From the NCBI GenBank assembly GCA_013362555.1, contig JABFVX010000338.1, forward strand, positions 1-12,165: 12,165 bases of DNA. The letters are read 5' to 3'. Origin of the DNA: Mycobacteriaceae bacterium. GTDB lineage: Bacteria; Actinomycetota; Actinomycetes; Mycobacteriales; Mycobacteriaceae. Within the stretch, counting starts at the first letter, position 1; every line of letters starts with the position of its first letter. Under the pieces are notes generated by a model. It saw only the letters and a list, made by a program, of their open reading frames with translations. It did not search any database and was not told the DNA's origin. This document shows positions 6,595 to 12,165 of the stretch, in pieces. A program made the position numbers and the translations under genes.

Positions 6595-6870
6595 TCACCT
6601 CGTCAGGGTGCGTCTTCCGTAGGCTCCGGCCACGACCGCCACGCCTGCCGCCGCAATGGCGACCTGGGTGAAGAATTCGAGCCAGTCGAATCCGTCGGTG
6701 TCGGCGTAACCGATGCCCCGGGCCACCGCGGTGCCCAGGAAGGCGGCACCGATGCCGACGATGATGGTCAGCCAGACCGGAATGGACTGTTTGCCTGGAA
6801 CAGCAACGCGCCCCAACGCGCCGATGATCAAACCGACGATGATGGCGCTGATAATTCCACCGATGGTCAT
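6595..6870 (-). CDS. GlsB/YeaQ/YmgE family small membrane protein
   Basis: Seen: ATG at 6870 with GAGGAG five bases upstream, 91 residues. Three hydrophobic segments are clear: GIISAIIVGLIIGALGRV (about 4-21), VWLTIIVGIGAAFLGTAVA (32-50) and FFTQVAIAAAGVAVVAGAYG (66-85), separated by short loops; GALGR followed by PGKQ and the GxxxAFLG pattern are typical of the family. Family knowledge: these proteins, once called transglycosylase-associated, are induced by stress in several bacteria, but their molecular function is not settled. The protein ends RRTLTR on the inner face. It lies 97 bases after polA in the same direction, but a hairpin in that gap and its good ribosome site suggest its own transcript. 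Hairpin R3 follows its stop by nine bases. Confidence 0.9.
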   Translation of the reverse strand: MTIGGIISAIIVGLIIGALGRVAVPGKQSIPVWLTIIVGIGAAFLGTAVARGIGYADTDGFDWLEFFTQVAIAAAGVAVVAGAYGRRTLTR

Positions 6871-6913
6871 CGCGACTCCTCAGTAACAGGAATTGATCTC
6901 CTGACTCAGGTTA

Positions 6914-6938
6914 CCCGTTCCGGCTCGCCCGAACCGGG
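6914..6938. terminator. Weak hairpin downstream of polA
   Basis: CCCGTTC (6914-6920) pairs with GAACCGGG (6931-6938) with one bulged base and a 10-base loop. It lies 30 bases beyond the polA stop on the minus strand. A 13-base direct repeat, TCCGGCTCGCCCG, occurs at 6919-6931 and 6944-6956. There is no T-run, and the case is much weaker than for the long hairpins. Confidence 0.35.
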
Positions 6939-6967
6939 TTCTGTCCGGCTCGCCCGTTCCGTGCTGG

Positions 6968-9691
6968 TCAGTGCGCTGCGGCATCCCAGCTGCGACCGGT
7001 GCCGACCGACACGTCGAGCGGAACAGACAGGTCTATCGCGGCCGACATGTGTTCGCGCACCAGCTTTTCCAGCGCCTCCCGCTCGCCCGCGGCGACCTCG
7101 AAGACCAGCTCGTCGTGAATCTGCAGCAGCATTCGCGACGTCAGGCCCGAAGCGCGCACGGCGTTCTGGGTGTTGATCATCGCGACCTTGATGATGTCGG
7201 CCGCGGTGCCCTGGATGGGCGCGTTGAGCGCCATCCGCTCCGCCGCTTCGCGGCGCTGCCGGTTGCTGGAGTCCAGGTCAGGCAGGTACCGCCGGCGCCC
7301 GAACAGCGTCTCGGTGTAGCCGACCTTGCGCGCGTGGTCCACCGCCTCGTGCAGGTAGTCGCGGATGCCGCCGAACCGGTCGAAGTAGACCTCCATCTGC
7401 TCCTTGGCTTCCTGGGCGCTGATCTTGAGCTGGTTGGACAGCCCGAACGCACTCAGGCCGTAGGCCAGGCCGTAGGACATCGCCTTGATCCGACGCCGCA
7501 TCTCGAACGTCACCTCGGAGATCGGGATGCCGAAGGCTTTCGACGCCACGAAGCTGTGCAGGTCCTCCCCGGAGTGGAACGCCTCGATCAGACCCTGGTC
7601 GCGCGACAGGTGCGCCATGATGCGCATCTCGATCTGGCTGTAGTCCGCGGTCATCAGCGACTCGAACCCCGGGCCGACGACGAATGCGTCGCGGATGAGC
7701 CTGCCGGTGTCGGTGCGGATCGGAATGTTCTGCAGGTTGGGCTCGGTGGACGAGAGCCGCCCGGTGGCGGCGATGGTCTGGTTGAAGGTGGTGTGGATGC
7801 GCCCGTCGTCGGAGACCGACTTGAGCAGCCCGTCCACGGTGACCTTGAGCCGGGTGGAGTCCCGGTGCGCGAGCAAGTGCTCCAGGAACGGGTGCTGGGT
7901 CTTCTCGAACAGCGACTCCAGCGCGTCCGCGTCGGTGGTGTAACCGGTCTTGGTTCGCTTGGTCTTCGGCATGTCCAGCTCGTCGAACAGCACCACCTGC
8001 AGCTGTTTGGGCGAGCCGAGGTTGATCTGCTTGCCGATCACGCCGTAGGCGGCCTCGGCCGCTGCCGCGACCTGGGCCGCGAACGTCGACTGCAGCTCGG
8101 TGAGCCGGTCGACGTCGACGCCGATGCCCGCGGTCTCCAGCTCGGTGAGCACCCCGAGCAGCGGCAACTCCATCTTCTCCAGCAGCGCCGTGGACTCGAT
8201 CCCCGTCAGCTCGGCGTCGAAGGCGATCGCCAAGTCGGCCACCGCGCGGGCGCGCAGCATCTCCCCTTCGGCGATCCTGGCGTTGGTCTCGTCCTCGTCG
8301 TCGAGCAACGACAGCTGCTGCTCGGCGCCGTTGTCGACGCGCAGCTCGCGGCGCAGGTAGCGCAGCGACAGGTCGTCGAGGTTGAAGGTGCGCTGGCCCG
8401 GGCGCACCAGGTACGCCGCCAGCGCCGTGTCACTGGTCACGCCGGCCGCCTCCCAGCCGCGCCCACGCAGCGCGTGCTGCGCGAACTTCGCCTCGTGCAG
8501 CGCCTTCGCGACGTCCGGGTCCGCCAGCCACGCGCCGAGCGCCCGCTCGTCCTCGGGGGTCAGGGCCTGCACGTCGAGATAGGCGCTCTCCCCGTCGGCC
8601 GCCGCGATCGCCAACGCGGAAACGTCACCGCCATAAGGCAATCCGGCGCCGACGATCGACACTCCGTGCCGGGCTGCGACATTCCCGGCACCCGGACCTG
8701 CGTGATCCGCAAGCCAGTCCGCGACGGAGCCGGGTTCCAGTGCGGCGCCGCTGATTTCGAAGCCCTCGTCGGCCTCCGGCTCCGGCGGGGCCAGAGTCTC
8801 GAACAGCCGGTCGCGCAGCACGCGGAACTCGAGGTCGTCGAACAGCTGGTGGATGCGGTCGCGGTCCCACGGGCCCTGGGCGAGCTGCTCCGGCGTGTAC
8901 GGCAACGGCACGTCCCGCACCAGCTGAGTGAGCCTGCGGTTGAGCAGCACCCCGGACAAGTGCTCCCGCAGCGCGTCGCCCACCTTGCCCTTCACCTGGT
9001 CCACCTTGTCGACCAGGGTGGTGAGGTCGCCGTACTCGCGGATCCATTTGGCCGCGGTCTTCTCCCCCACGCCGGGAATGCTGGGCAGGTTGTCGCTCGG
9101 GTCGCCGCGCAGCGCGGCGAAATCCGGGTACTGCTCGGGCGTGAGGCCGTACTTGTCCGATACCGCCTCCGGCGTGAAGCGCGTCAGCTCCGACACGCCC
9201 TTGCGCGGGTAGAGCACAGTCACCTCGTCGGTGACCAGCTGCAGCGAATCGCGGTCGCCGGTCACCGGGAGCACTCGGTAGCCCTGGGCGGCGGCCTGCG
9301 TGGTGAGCGTGGCGATGACGTCGTCGGCCTCGTAGCCCGCGATGGCCATCACCGGAATGCCCAGCGCCGCGAGCACCTCCTGGATCAGCTCGACCTGCCC
9401 GCGGAACTCGTCCGGCGTGGCGCTGCGGTTGGCCTTGTACTCGGGATACTCCTCGGCTCGGAACGTCTGCCGCGACACGTCGAACGCCGCCGCCACGTGC
9501 GTCGGCTTCTCGTCACGCAGCAGGTTGATCAGCATCGCGGTGAACCCGTACACCGCGTTGGTGGTCACCCCGCTCGCCGTCTTGAAGTTCTCGGCGGGCA
9601 GTGCGTAGAACGCCCGATAGGCCAGCGAATGCCCATCCAGCAGCATCAACGTCGGCCGGGCAGTCTCGGGTGCACCACTCGCTGAAGTCAC
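6968..9691 (-). CDS. polA: DNA polymerase I
   Basis: Seen: 907 residues from GTG at 9691, the usual length. The 5'-nuclease domain (1-300) has LMLLDGHSLAYRAFYAL, GYEADDVIATL (119-129), VTGDRDSLQLV (143-153) and the helix-hairpin-helix GDPSDNLPSIPGVGEKTA. The middle domain (about 310-500) aligns by position with the 3'-5' exonuclease but lacks the DxE metal-binding motif, as in mycobacterial Pol I, so proofreading is not expected. The polymerase domain (500-907) has motif A TADYSQIE with Asp683, the O-helix RRRIKAMSYGLAYG with Arg732, Lys736 and Tyr744, and motif C QIHDELVFEV with Asp860 and Glu861. The O-helix residue equivalent to E. coli Phe762 is Tyr740, which in relatives lowers discrimination against dideoxynucleotides. 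Role: gap filling, Okazaki primer removal and repair. A -10-like TAGACT ends 6 bases before the start codon, which points to a leaderless mRNA. Confidence 0.98.
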   Translation of the reverse strand: MTSASGAPETARPTLMLLDGHSLAYRAFYALPAENFKTASGVTTNAVYGFTAMLINLLRDEKPTHVAAAFDVSRQTFRAEEYPEYKANRSATPDEFRGQVELIQEVLAALGIPVMAIAGYEADDVIATLTTQAAAQGYRVLPVTGDRDSLQLVTDEVTVLYPRKGVSELTRFTPEAVSDKYGLTPEQYPDFAALRGDPSDNLPSIPGVGEKTAAKWIREYGDLTTLVDKVDQVKGKVGDALREHLSGVLLNRRLTQLVRDVPLPYTPEQLAQGPWDRDRIHQLFDDLEFRVLRDRLFETLAPPEPEADEGFEISGAALEPGSVADWLADHAGPGAGNVAARHGVSIVGAGLPYGGDVSALAIAAADGESAYLDVQALTPEDERALGAWLADPDVAKALHEAKFAQHALRGRGWEAAGVTSDTALAAYLVRPGQRTFNLDDLSLRYLRRELRVDNGAEQQLSLLDDEDETNARIAEGEMLRARAVADLAIAFDAELTGIESTALLEKMELPLLGVLTELETAGIGVDVDRLTELQSTFAAQVAAAAEAAYGVIGKQINLGSPKQLQVVLFDELDMPKTKRTKTGYTTDADALESLFEKTQHPFLEHLLAHRDSTRLKVTVDGLLKSVSDDGRIHTTFNQTIAATGRLSSTEPNLQNIPIRTDTGRLIRDAFVVGPGFESLMTADYSQIEMRIMAHLSRDQGLIEAFHSGEDLHSFVASKAFGIPISEVTFEMRRRIKAMSYGLAYGLSAFGLSNQLKISAQEAKEQMEVYFDRFGGIRDYLHEAVDHARKVGYTETLFGRRRYLPDLDSSNRQRREAAERMALNAPIQGTAADIIKVAMINTQNAVRASGLTSRMLLQIHDELVFEVAAGEREALEKLVREHMSAAIDLSVPLDVSVGTGRSWDAAAH

Positions 9692-9703
9692 GCCCCGAGT
9701 CTA
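9692..9703 (-). promoter_or_regulatory. Candidate -10 box for a leaderless polA transcript
   Basis: On the minus strand TAGACT (9703-9698) fits the actinobacterial TANNNT -10. CGGGGC separates it from the GTG start, which would place the transcription start at or next to that GTG. The -35 is unclear: TTGTGG (9730-9725) is 21 bases away, and the sequence at the usual 17 bases is GGGGAA. No normal ribosome site is present, which fits leaderless translation. Confidence 0.45.
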
Positions 9704-9735
9704 TGCACCACCCCGGACACTTCCCCACAACTGCC

Positions 9736-9786
9736 TCCGGAATGACCCGTGAAGTGCGTCAGGCGCACTTCACGGGTCGTTCTGGA
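9736..9786. terminator. Long hairpin R4 upstream of polA
   Basis: Arms 9736-9758 and 9764-9786 pair over 23 bases except at two sites. Both are G-T pairs in the plus-strand reading (G9739 with T9783; T9743 with G9779). A plus-strand RNA would keep a full stem through wobble pairs, while a minus-strand RNA has two A-C mismatches. The core matches the other copies: one arm has the T variant seen in R1 and R2, the other the matching base of R3. It shields polA from transcription arriving from upstream. Confidence 0.7.
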
Positions 9787-9815
9787 AGCGGGAGACGTGT
9801 CGGCGCCCGCGGGAG

Positions 9816-9873
9816 CCGGGCTGTGCGCCGCCGGTCGATGGGAGGTCGGGACCGGCGGCGCACAGGCGCCCGG
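9816..9873. terminator. Second strong hairpin after the small Cys-rich gene
   Basis: CTGTGCGCCGCCGGTC (9821-9836) is perfectly complementary to 9850-9865, giving 16 base pairs with a 13-base loop. CCGGG (9816-9820) can extend the stem with CCCGG (9869-9873) across a 3-base bulge. It starts 11 bases past the minus-strand stop at 9885 and has no sequence relation to the R1-R4 family. It is best read as the terminator of the small gene. The 193 bases between 9692 and 9884 hold only this hairpin, R4 and the polA promoter. Confidence 0.6.
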
Positions 9874-9884
9874 ACTGGGCGCAT

Positions 9885-10064
9885 TCACCCGAAGTCGGAT
9901 CGGTGGTCGGGAAGGTAATGGCCTTCGCAGCGCAGCAAGCCCATCGCCGCGTGCCGCGAGGCACAGTACCGGGTGGGACACCGGAGGTGGATCTGCATGA
10001 TCCGGTGGGCCTGTAAGACGGTGAGCCGGTCGGGGGCGCACTTGCAGCTGTAGAGGTTGGCCAT
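9885..10064 (-). CDS. Small Cys/His-rich protein of unknown function
   Basis: Seen by translating the minus strand: ATG at 10064, with GGAGG three bases upstream, opens a 59-residue frame ending in TGA at 9885. It begins MANLYSCKCAPDRLTVLQAH and contains Cys7, Cys9, Cys29, Cys34 and Cys46 with several His residues (20, 26, 38, 49, 54). A CxC followed by a CxxxxC pair and a Cys/His tail could bind zinc or iron; this is inference. No signal peptide or membrane segment is visible. Longer frames over the same bases in the other minus-strand phases are rich in Pro, Arg and Ser and look like shadows; this one has a balanced composition, a ribosome site and a following hairpin. It is divergent from the HTH regulator gene. 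I do not recognise a named family. Confidence 0.65.
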   Translation of the reverse strand: MANLYSCKCAPDRLTVLQAHRIMQIHLRCPTRYCASRHAAMGLLRCEGHYLPDHRSDFG

Positions 10065-10182
10065 CGTCCTCCGCCTCCCGCGGATTCACGTCGAGTTCGA
10101 AAGCACCAGTGAGAAGGATCCCGCCGCAAGCCGTCTCGCCGCGATCACAGTGCGGGTTCATTCTCGAGCACTCTTGTCTCAT

Positions 10183-10200
10183 CGGACTCGTTTGTGTCCG
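10183..10200. promoter_or_regulatory. Inverted repeat upstream of the HTH regulator promoter, possible operator
   Basis: CGGAC (10183-10187) and GTCCG (10196-10200) are inverted around an 8-base centre. The element sits just upstream of the proposed -35 of the HTH regulator gene, in the region divergent from the small Cys-rich gene. Autoregulation would be a natural reading, but only position and symmetry support it. Confidence 0.25.
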
Positions 10201-10206
10201 TTCTCC

Positions 10207-10236
10207 TTGCTACGGTCGAGTAGAAGCAAATATTGA
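10207..10236 (+). promoter_or_regulatory. Candidate promoter of the HTH regulator-PfkB kinase operon
   Basis: TTGCTA (10207-10212) and TATTGA (10231-10236) are separated by 18 bases, in a stretch that is clearly more AT-rich than its surroundings. The predicted transcription start near 10243 leaves a leader of about 28 bases that contains the ribosome site GAGGTGAG (10257-10264), six bases before the ATG at 10271. Confidence 0.4.
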
Positions 10237-10270
10237 TAGTGGCGCTGTGGTAGGTCGAGGTGAGTTATTC

Positions 10271-11272
10271 ATGCCTGCGGCACTGAGGACGCTGTTGCAA
10301 CAACAGCATTTACAAGGACATTCCGACTTCAAGCGGCGCTATATGGAGGTCGCCGCTTCGCTCGGCGAGGTGGGCACGCCGCCGAGCAAGGCGCAGTTCT
10401 ACAAGTGGCTGTCCGGAAACATGCGGGGGCTGCCTTACGCGCACCACTGCCGGGTGCTGGAGGGGATGTTCCCCGGATGGCGGGTCGCGGAACTGTTCGA
10501 GGAGGCGGACTTCGACGGGCTGGCGGCGGCCCCGTCCATGGCGCCGACCAAGTCGGTCGTCGACTTCGCGGACTTCGTCGGCCGCGAGATCTCTTCGCGC
10601 GGAGTGACACTGGTCTATCCGACGTTCTCGCTCGGGGACGACGCGCTGCAGGCGCTGGCCGACGCGGGGCTGCCCCGTCAGGAATGTTATGTCAAGCGCA
10701 ACAGCCCATTCCGGGCGGCGCACCGCATCGACGTCCCGGTGGCGGTCGCCGAGAACGACTTGCGCGCCCTGGTGTACGTGCTGTCGATGCTGCGCAGGCA
10801 GGCGCCCATCGCATTCGACATCGCCAGCGACCACACCGTGGTGCAGGCGTGCGACCGGGCGTTCATCTCGTTCGGGCTCTCCAGCAACGACTGCACCCAC
10901 ATGTACATCCGGAGCACCGACGAGCCGCTGTTCACCATCAAGGACGACTCCGCCCAAACGCACTATCTGGAGTATCTGGAGCTGGCGGACGGCACCACGT
11001 TCCGGTCTACCGACGAGACGAACGTAGGCATCATCGCCCGCGTGCAGCCGGACCGCACGCACCCCGGCCGGTCGTGGTTCTTCTGCGCCGGGCTGGGTCC
11101 GCGCGGAACCGGCGGCGCAGCATGGTTTTTCGCGAACCATTGGCAAGTCCTCAGCGACCGCGCCCGCCGCAACGATTTCGTCGCGGTGCTCACGGTGCAG
11201 TCGTATTCGGATCAGACAGCTCACCTCGACCACGTTCTGGTGGTGCCCGACAGCGCGAAAGGAGCCGCCTGA
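10271..11272 (+). CDS. HTH regulator with large conserved C-terminal domain of unknown function
   Basis: Seen: ATG at 10271 with GAGGTGAG six bases upstream gives 333 residues. The frame is open further upstream, but that part is poor in coding character and overlaps the promoter. Residues about 3-76 form the N-terminal region RTLLQQQHLQGHSDFKRRY, then PSKAQFYKWLSG, then LPYAHHCRVLEGMFPGW and VAELFEE. This HTH-like region is recurrent in actinobacterial regulators. The remaining 240 residues hold a mixed alpha/beta domain: GVTLVYPTFSLGDD near 110, AFISFGLSSNDCTHMYI near 200, and a Gly-rich WFFCAGLGPRGTGGAAWFF near 280. The last two look like nucleotide- or sugar-binding loops, but I cannot name a family. 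The gene overlaps the PfkB kinase start by one base (TGATG), so the two are translationally coupled. A role in sensing a metabolite handled by the kinase is inference. Confidence 0.75.
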   Translation: MPAALRTLLQQQHLQGHSDFKRRYMEVAASLGEVGTPPSKAQFYKWLSGNMRGLPYAHHCRVLEGMFPGWRVAELFEEADFDGLAAAPSMAPTKSVVDFADFVGREISSRGVTLVYPTFSLGDDALQALADAGLPRQECYVKRNSPFRAAHRIDVPVAVAENDLRALVYVLSMLRRQAPIAFDIASDHTVVQACDRAFISFGLSSNDCTHMYIRSTDEPLFTIKDDSAQTHYLEYLELADGTTFRSTDETNVGIIARVQPDRTHPGRSWFFCAGLGPRGTGGAAWFFANHWQVLSDRARRNDFVAVLTVQSYSDQTAHLDHVLVVPDSAKGAA

Positions 11273-12165
11273 TGGATGTGAAGCACACGTCCCCGCCGAA
11301 AGGCCGAGCCTTGTTCGTAGGACTCGCCACGTGCGACATTGCCTACTTGGTGGACGAGTATCTGTCCGAGGACTCCAAAACCCAAGCACTTGACCAGTTC
11401 CTGGGAGCGGGCGGCCCGGCGGCCAACGCGGCGATCACCTTCGCGTTCCTGTCGGGCGAGTCGCCCGCCCTGCTGACCGCACTGGGCCAGCACTTCCTGA
11501 CCGAAGTGGTGCGGGCGGACCTGCACCGCCACCGAGTTCAGGTGCTCGACGCCACCCCGACCAGCGCCCAGGCTCCGCCGCTGTCGTCGATCGTGGTCGC
11601 CCGCCGGTCGCAGACTCGCACGATCGTCTCACTCGACTCGTCGCGGATCCGGGCGCCGTTCGAGCCCGCCCATGCCAAGGCGCTGCACGAGGTGGAGATC
11701 GTGCTGATCGACGGGCATCTCACCGACATGTGCCAAGGCATCGCCGAAGAGGCCCACCGCCAAGGCATTCCGGTGGTGTTGGACGCAGGCCGCTGGCGGC
11801 CCTCGCACGCCGCGCTGCTTCCGGTCGTCGACGTGGCGATCTGTTCGGCGGTGTTTCGACCGCCCGGCGTCGAACCCGGAGACGGCCCCGACGCGGTGCT
11901 CGACCACTTGCTCGCCGCCGGGGTGCGCTTCGCGGCCATCAGCCGCGGCCCGGAAGCGATCGTCTACGCGGGCGCCGGCCGCCGCGGCGGGCTCGACGTG
12001 CCGACCACGACGGCTGTCGACACTCTCGGCGCGGGTGACATCCTGCACGGCGCTTTCTGCCATTTCTACCGGCGACACAACAGTTTCGACATCGCACTGG
12101 CCAAGGCCGCCTCCGTCGCGGCGGAGTCGTGCCGCTATTTCGGCCCCCGCGAGTGGATGGCCCGG
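11272..12165 (+). CDS. PfkB-family carbohydrate/nucleoside kinase, partial (runs off the right edge)
   Basis: Seen: ATG at 11272 with AAAGGAG seven bases upstream; 298 codons remain open to the end of the window with no stop, so the C-terminus is missing. The N-terminal part has ALFVGLATCDIAYLVDEY and the Gly-rich LGAGGPAANAA (44-54) of PfkB signature 1. The C-terminal signature is VDTLGAGDILHGAF with the catalytic base Asp256 and the GAGD anion hole; SRGPEAIVYA is the strand before it. The usual length is about 300-330, so only a short part should be lost. Family knowledge: members phosphorylate ribose, fructose, ketohexoses, adenosine or related compounds with ATP. The substrate lid is not diagnostic here. 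Its start overlaps the stop of the HTH regulator, so the two are made together. Confidence 0.88.
   Translation, partial: MDVKHTSPPKGRALFVGLATCDIAYLVDEYLSEDSKTQALDQFLGAGGPAANAAITFAFLSGESPALLTALGQHFLTEVVRADLHRHRVQVLDATPTSAQAPPLSSIVVARRSQTRTIVSLDSSRIRAPFEPAHAKALHEVEIVLIDGHLTDMCQGIAEEAHRQGIPVVLDAGRWRPSHAALLPVVDVAICSAVFRPPGVEPGDGPDAVLDHLLAAGVRFAAISRGPEAIVYAGAGRRGGLDVPTTTAVDTLGAGDILHGAFCHFYRRHNSFDIALAKAASVAAESCRYFGPREWMAR

Noticed and set aside
6876..6906. Inverted CAGGA/TCCTG motif upstream of the small membrane protein gene
   Set aside because: Short 5-base arms in GC-rich DNA are expected by chance; no second copy or promoter context supports an operator.
6971..9685. Very long plus-strand open frame (about 900 codons) opposite polA
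   Set aside because: It is the antisense shadow of polA in GC-rich codon usage; composition is dominated by Arg, Val, Gln and His, with no recognisable domain, while polA on the other strand is unmistakable.
1448..9786. R1-R4 as a CRISPR array or insertion-sequence ends
   Set aside because: Copies are kilobases apart with irregular spacing, each is a complete self-pairing unit, there is no transposase or cas gene, and no target-site duplications are visible.
9688..10182. Minus-strand open frames of 119 and 164 codons covering the region upstream of polA
   Set aside because: Both read through hairpin R4 and the 9816-9873 hairpin and are rich in Pro, Arg and Ser; the 59-residue frame at 9885-10064 in the third phase is the better gene.

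Overview
The window is GC-rich, with many GTG starts, densely packed genes on both strands, a DNA polymerase I whose proofreading domain is degenerate, and several small regulator families typical of mycelial actinobacteria. It reads as chromosomal DNA of a Nocardia-like actinomycete (order Mycobacteriales). The genus is an inference from protein style, not from a marker gene. No rRNA, tRNA, CRISPR array, transposase or prophage gene was seen.

Layout. 4-885 (-) is a lipoprotein solute-binding protein of amino-acid ABC transporters. It is divergent from a thioredoxin (1066-1437, +). The thioredoxin converges on a small resolvase-like protein without catalytic residues (1512-1886, -). Divergent from that are a class IV PLP enzyme (2045-2833, +) and an HTH protein fused to a sulfatase-modifying-factor-like domain (2895-3815, +). 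A minus-strand block follows, in transcription order: small stress-type membrane protein (6870-6595), MacS-like sensor histidine kinase (6518-5388), NarL-type response regulator (5327-4689) and slipin/SPFH protein (4598-3822). polA (9691-6968, -) lies upstream of that block with its own apparent leaderless promoter. Upstream of polA is a 59-residue Cys-rich protein (10064-9885, -). Divergent from it is an apparent two-gene operon: an HTH regulator with a large C-terminal domain (10271-11272, +), translationally coupled to a PfkB-family kinase that runs off the right edge (11272->12165, +).

The most notable non-coding signal is a family of four related long hairpins (1448-1512, 5355-5403, 6533-6585, 9736-9786). 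They share the arm core CCAGAAYGACCCGTG and its complement. Copies differ from each other, yet the two arms change together, so pairing is kept. They sit just after stop codons, and in one case contain the stop codon, which suggests a recurring terminator or 3'-end element. One copy lies between the kinase and regulator genes of the two-component system, where there is almost no room for a new promoter.

The genes look like several independent housekeeping and regulatory units rather than one pathway. The clearest functional pairs are kinase plus response regulator, and HTH regulator plus PfkB kinase.
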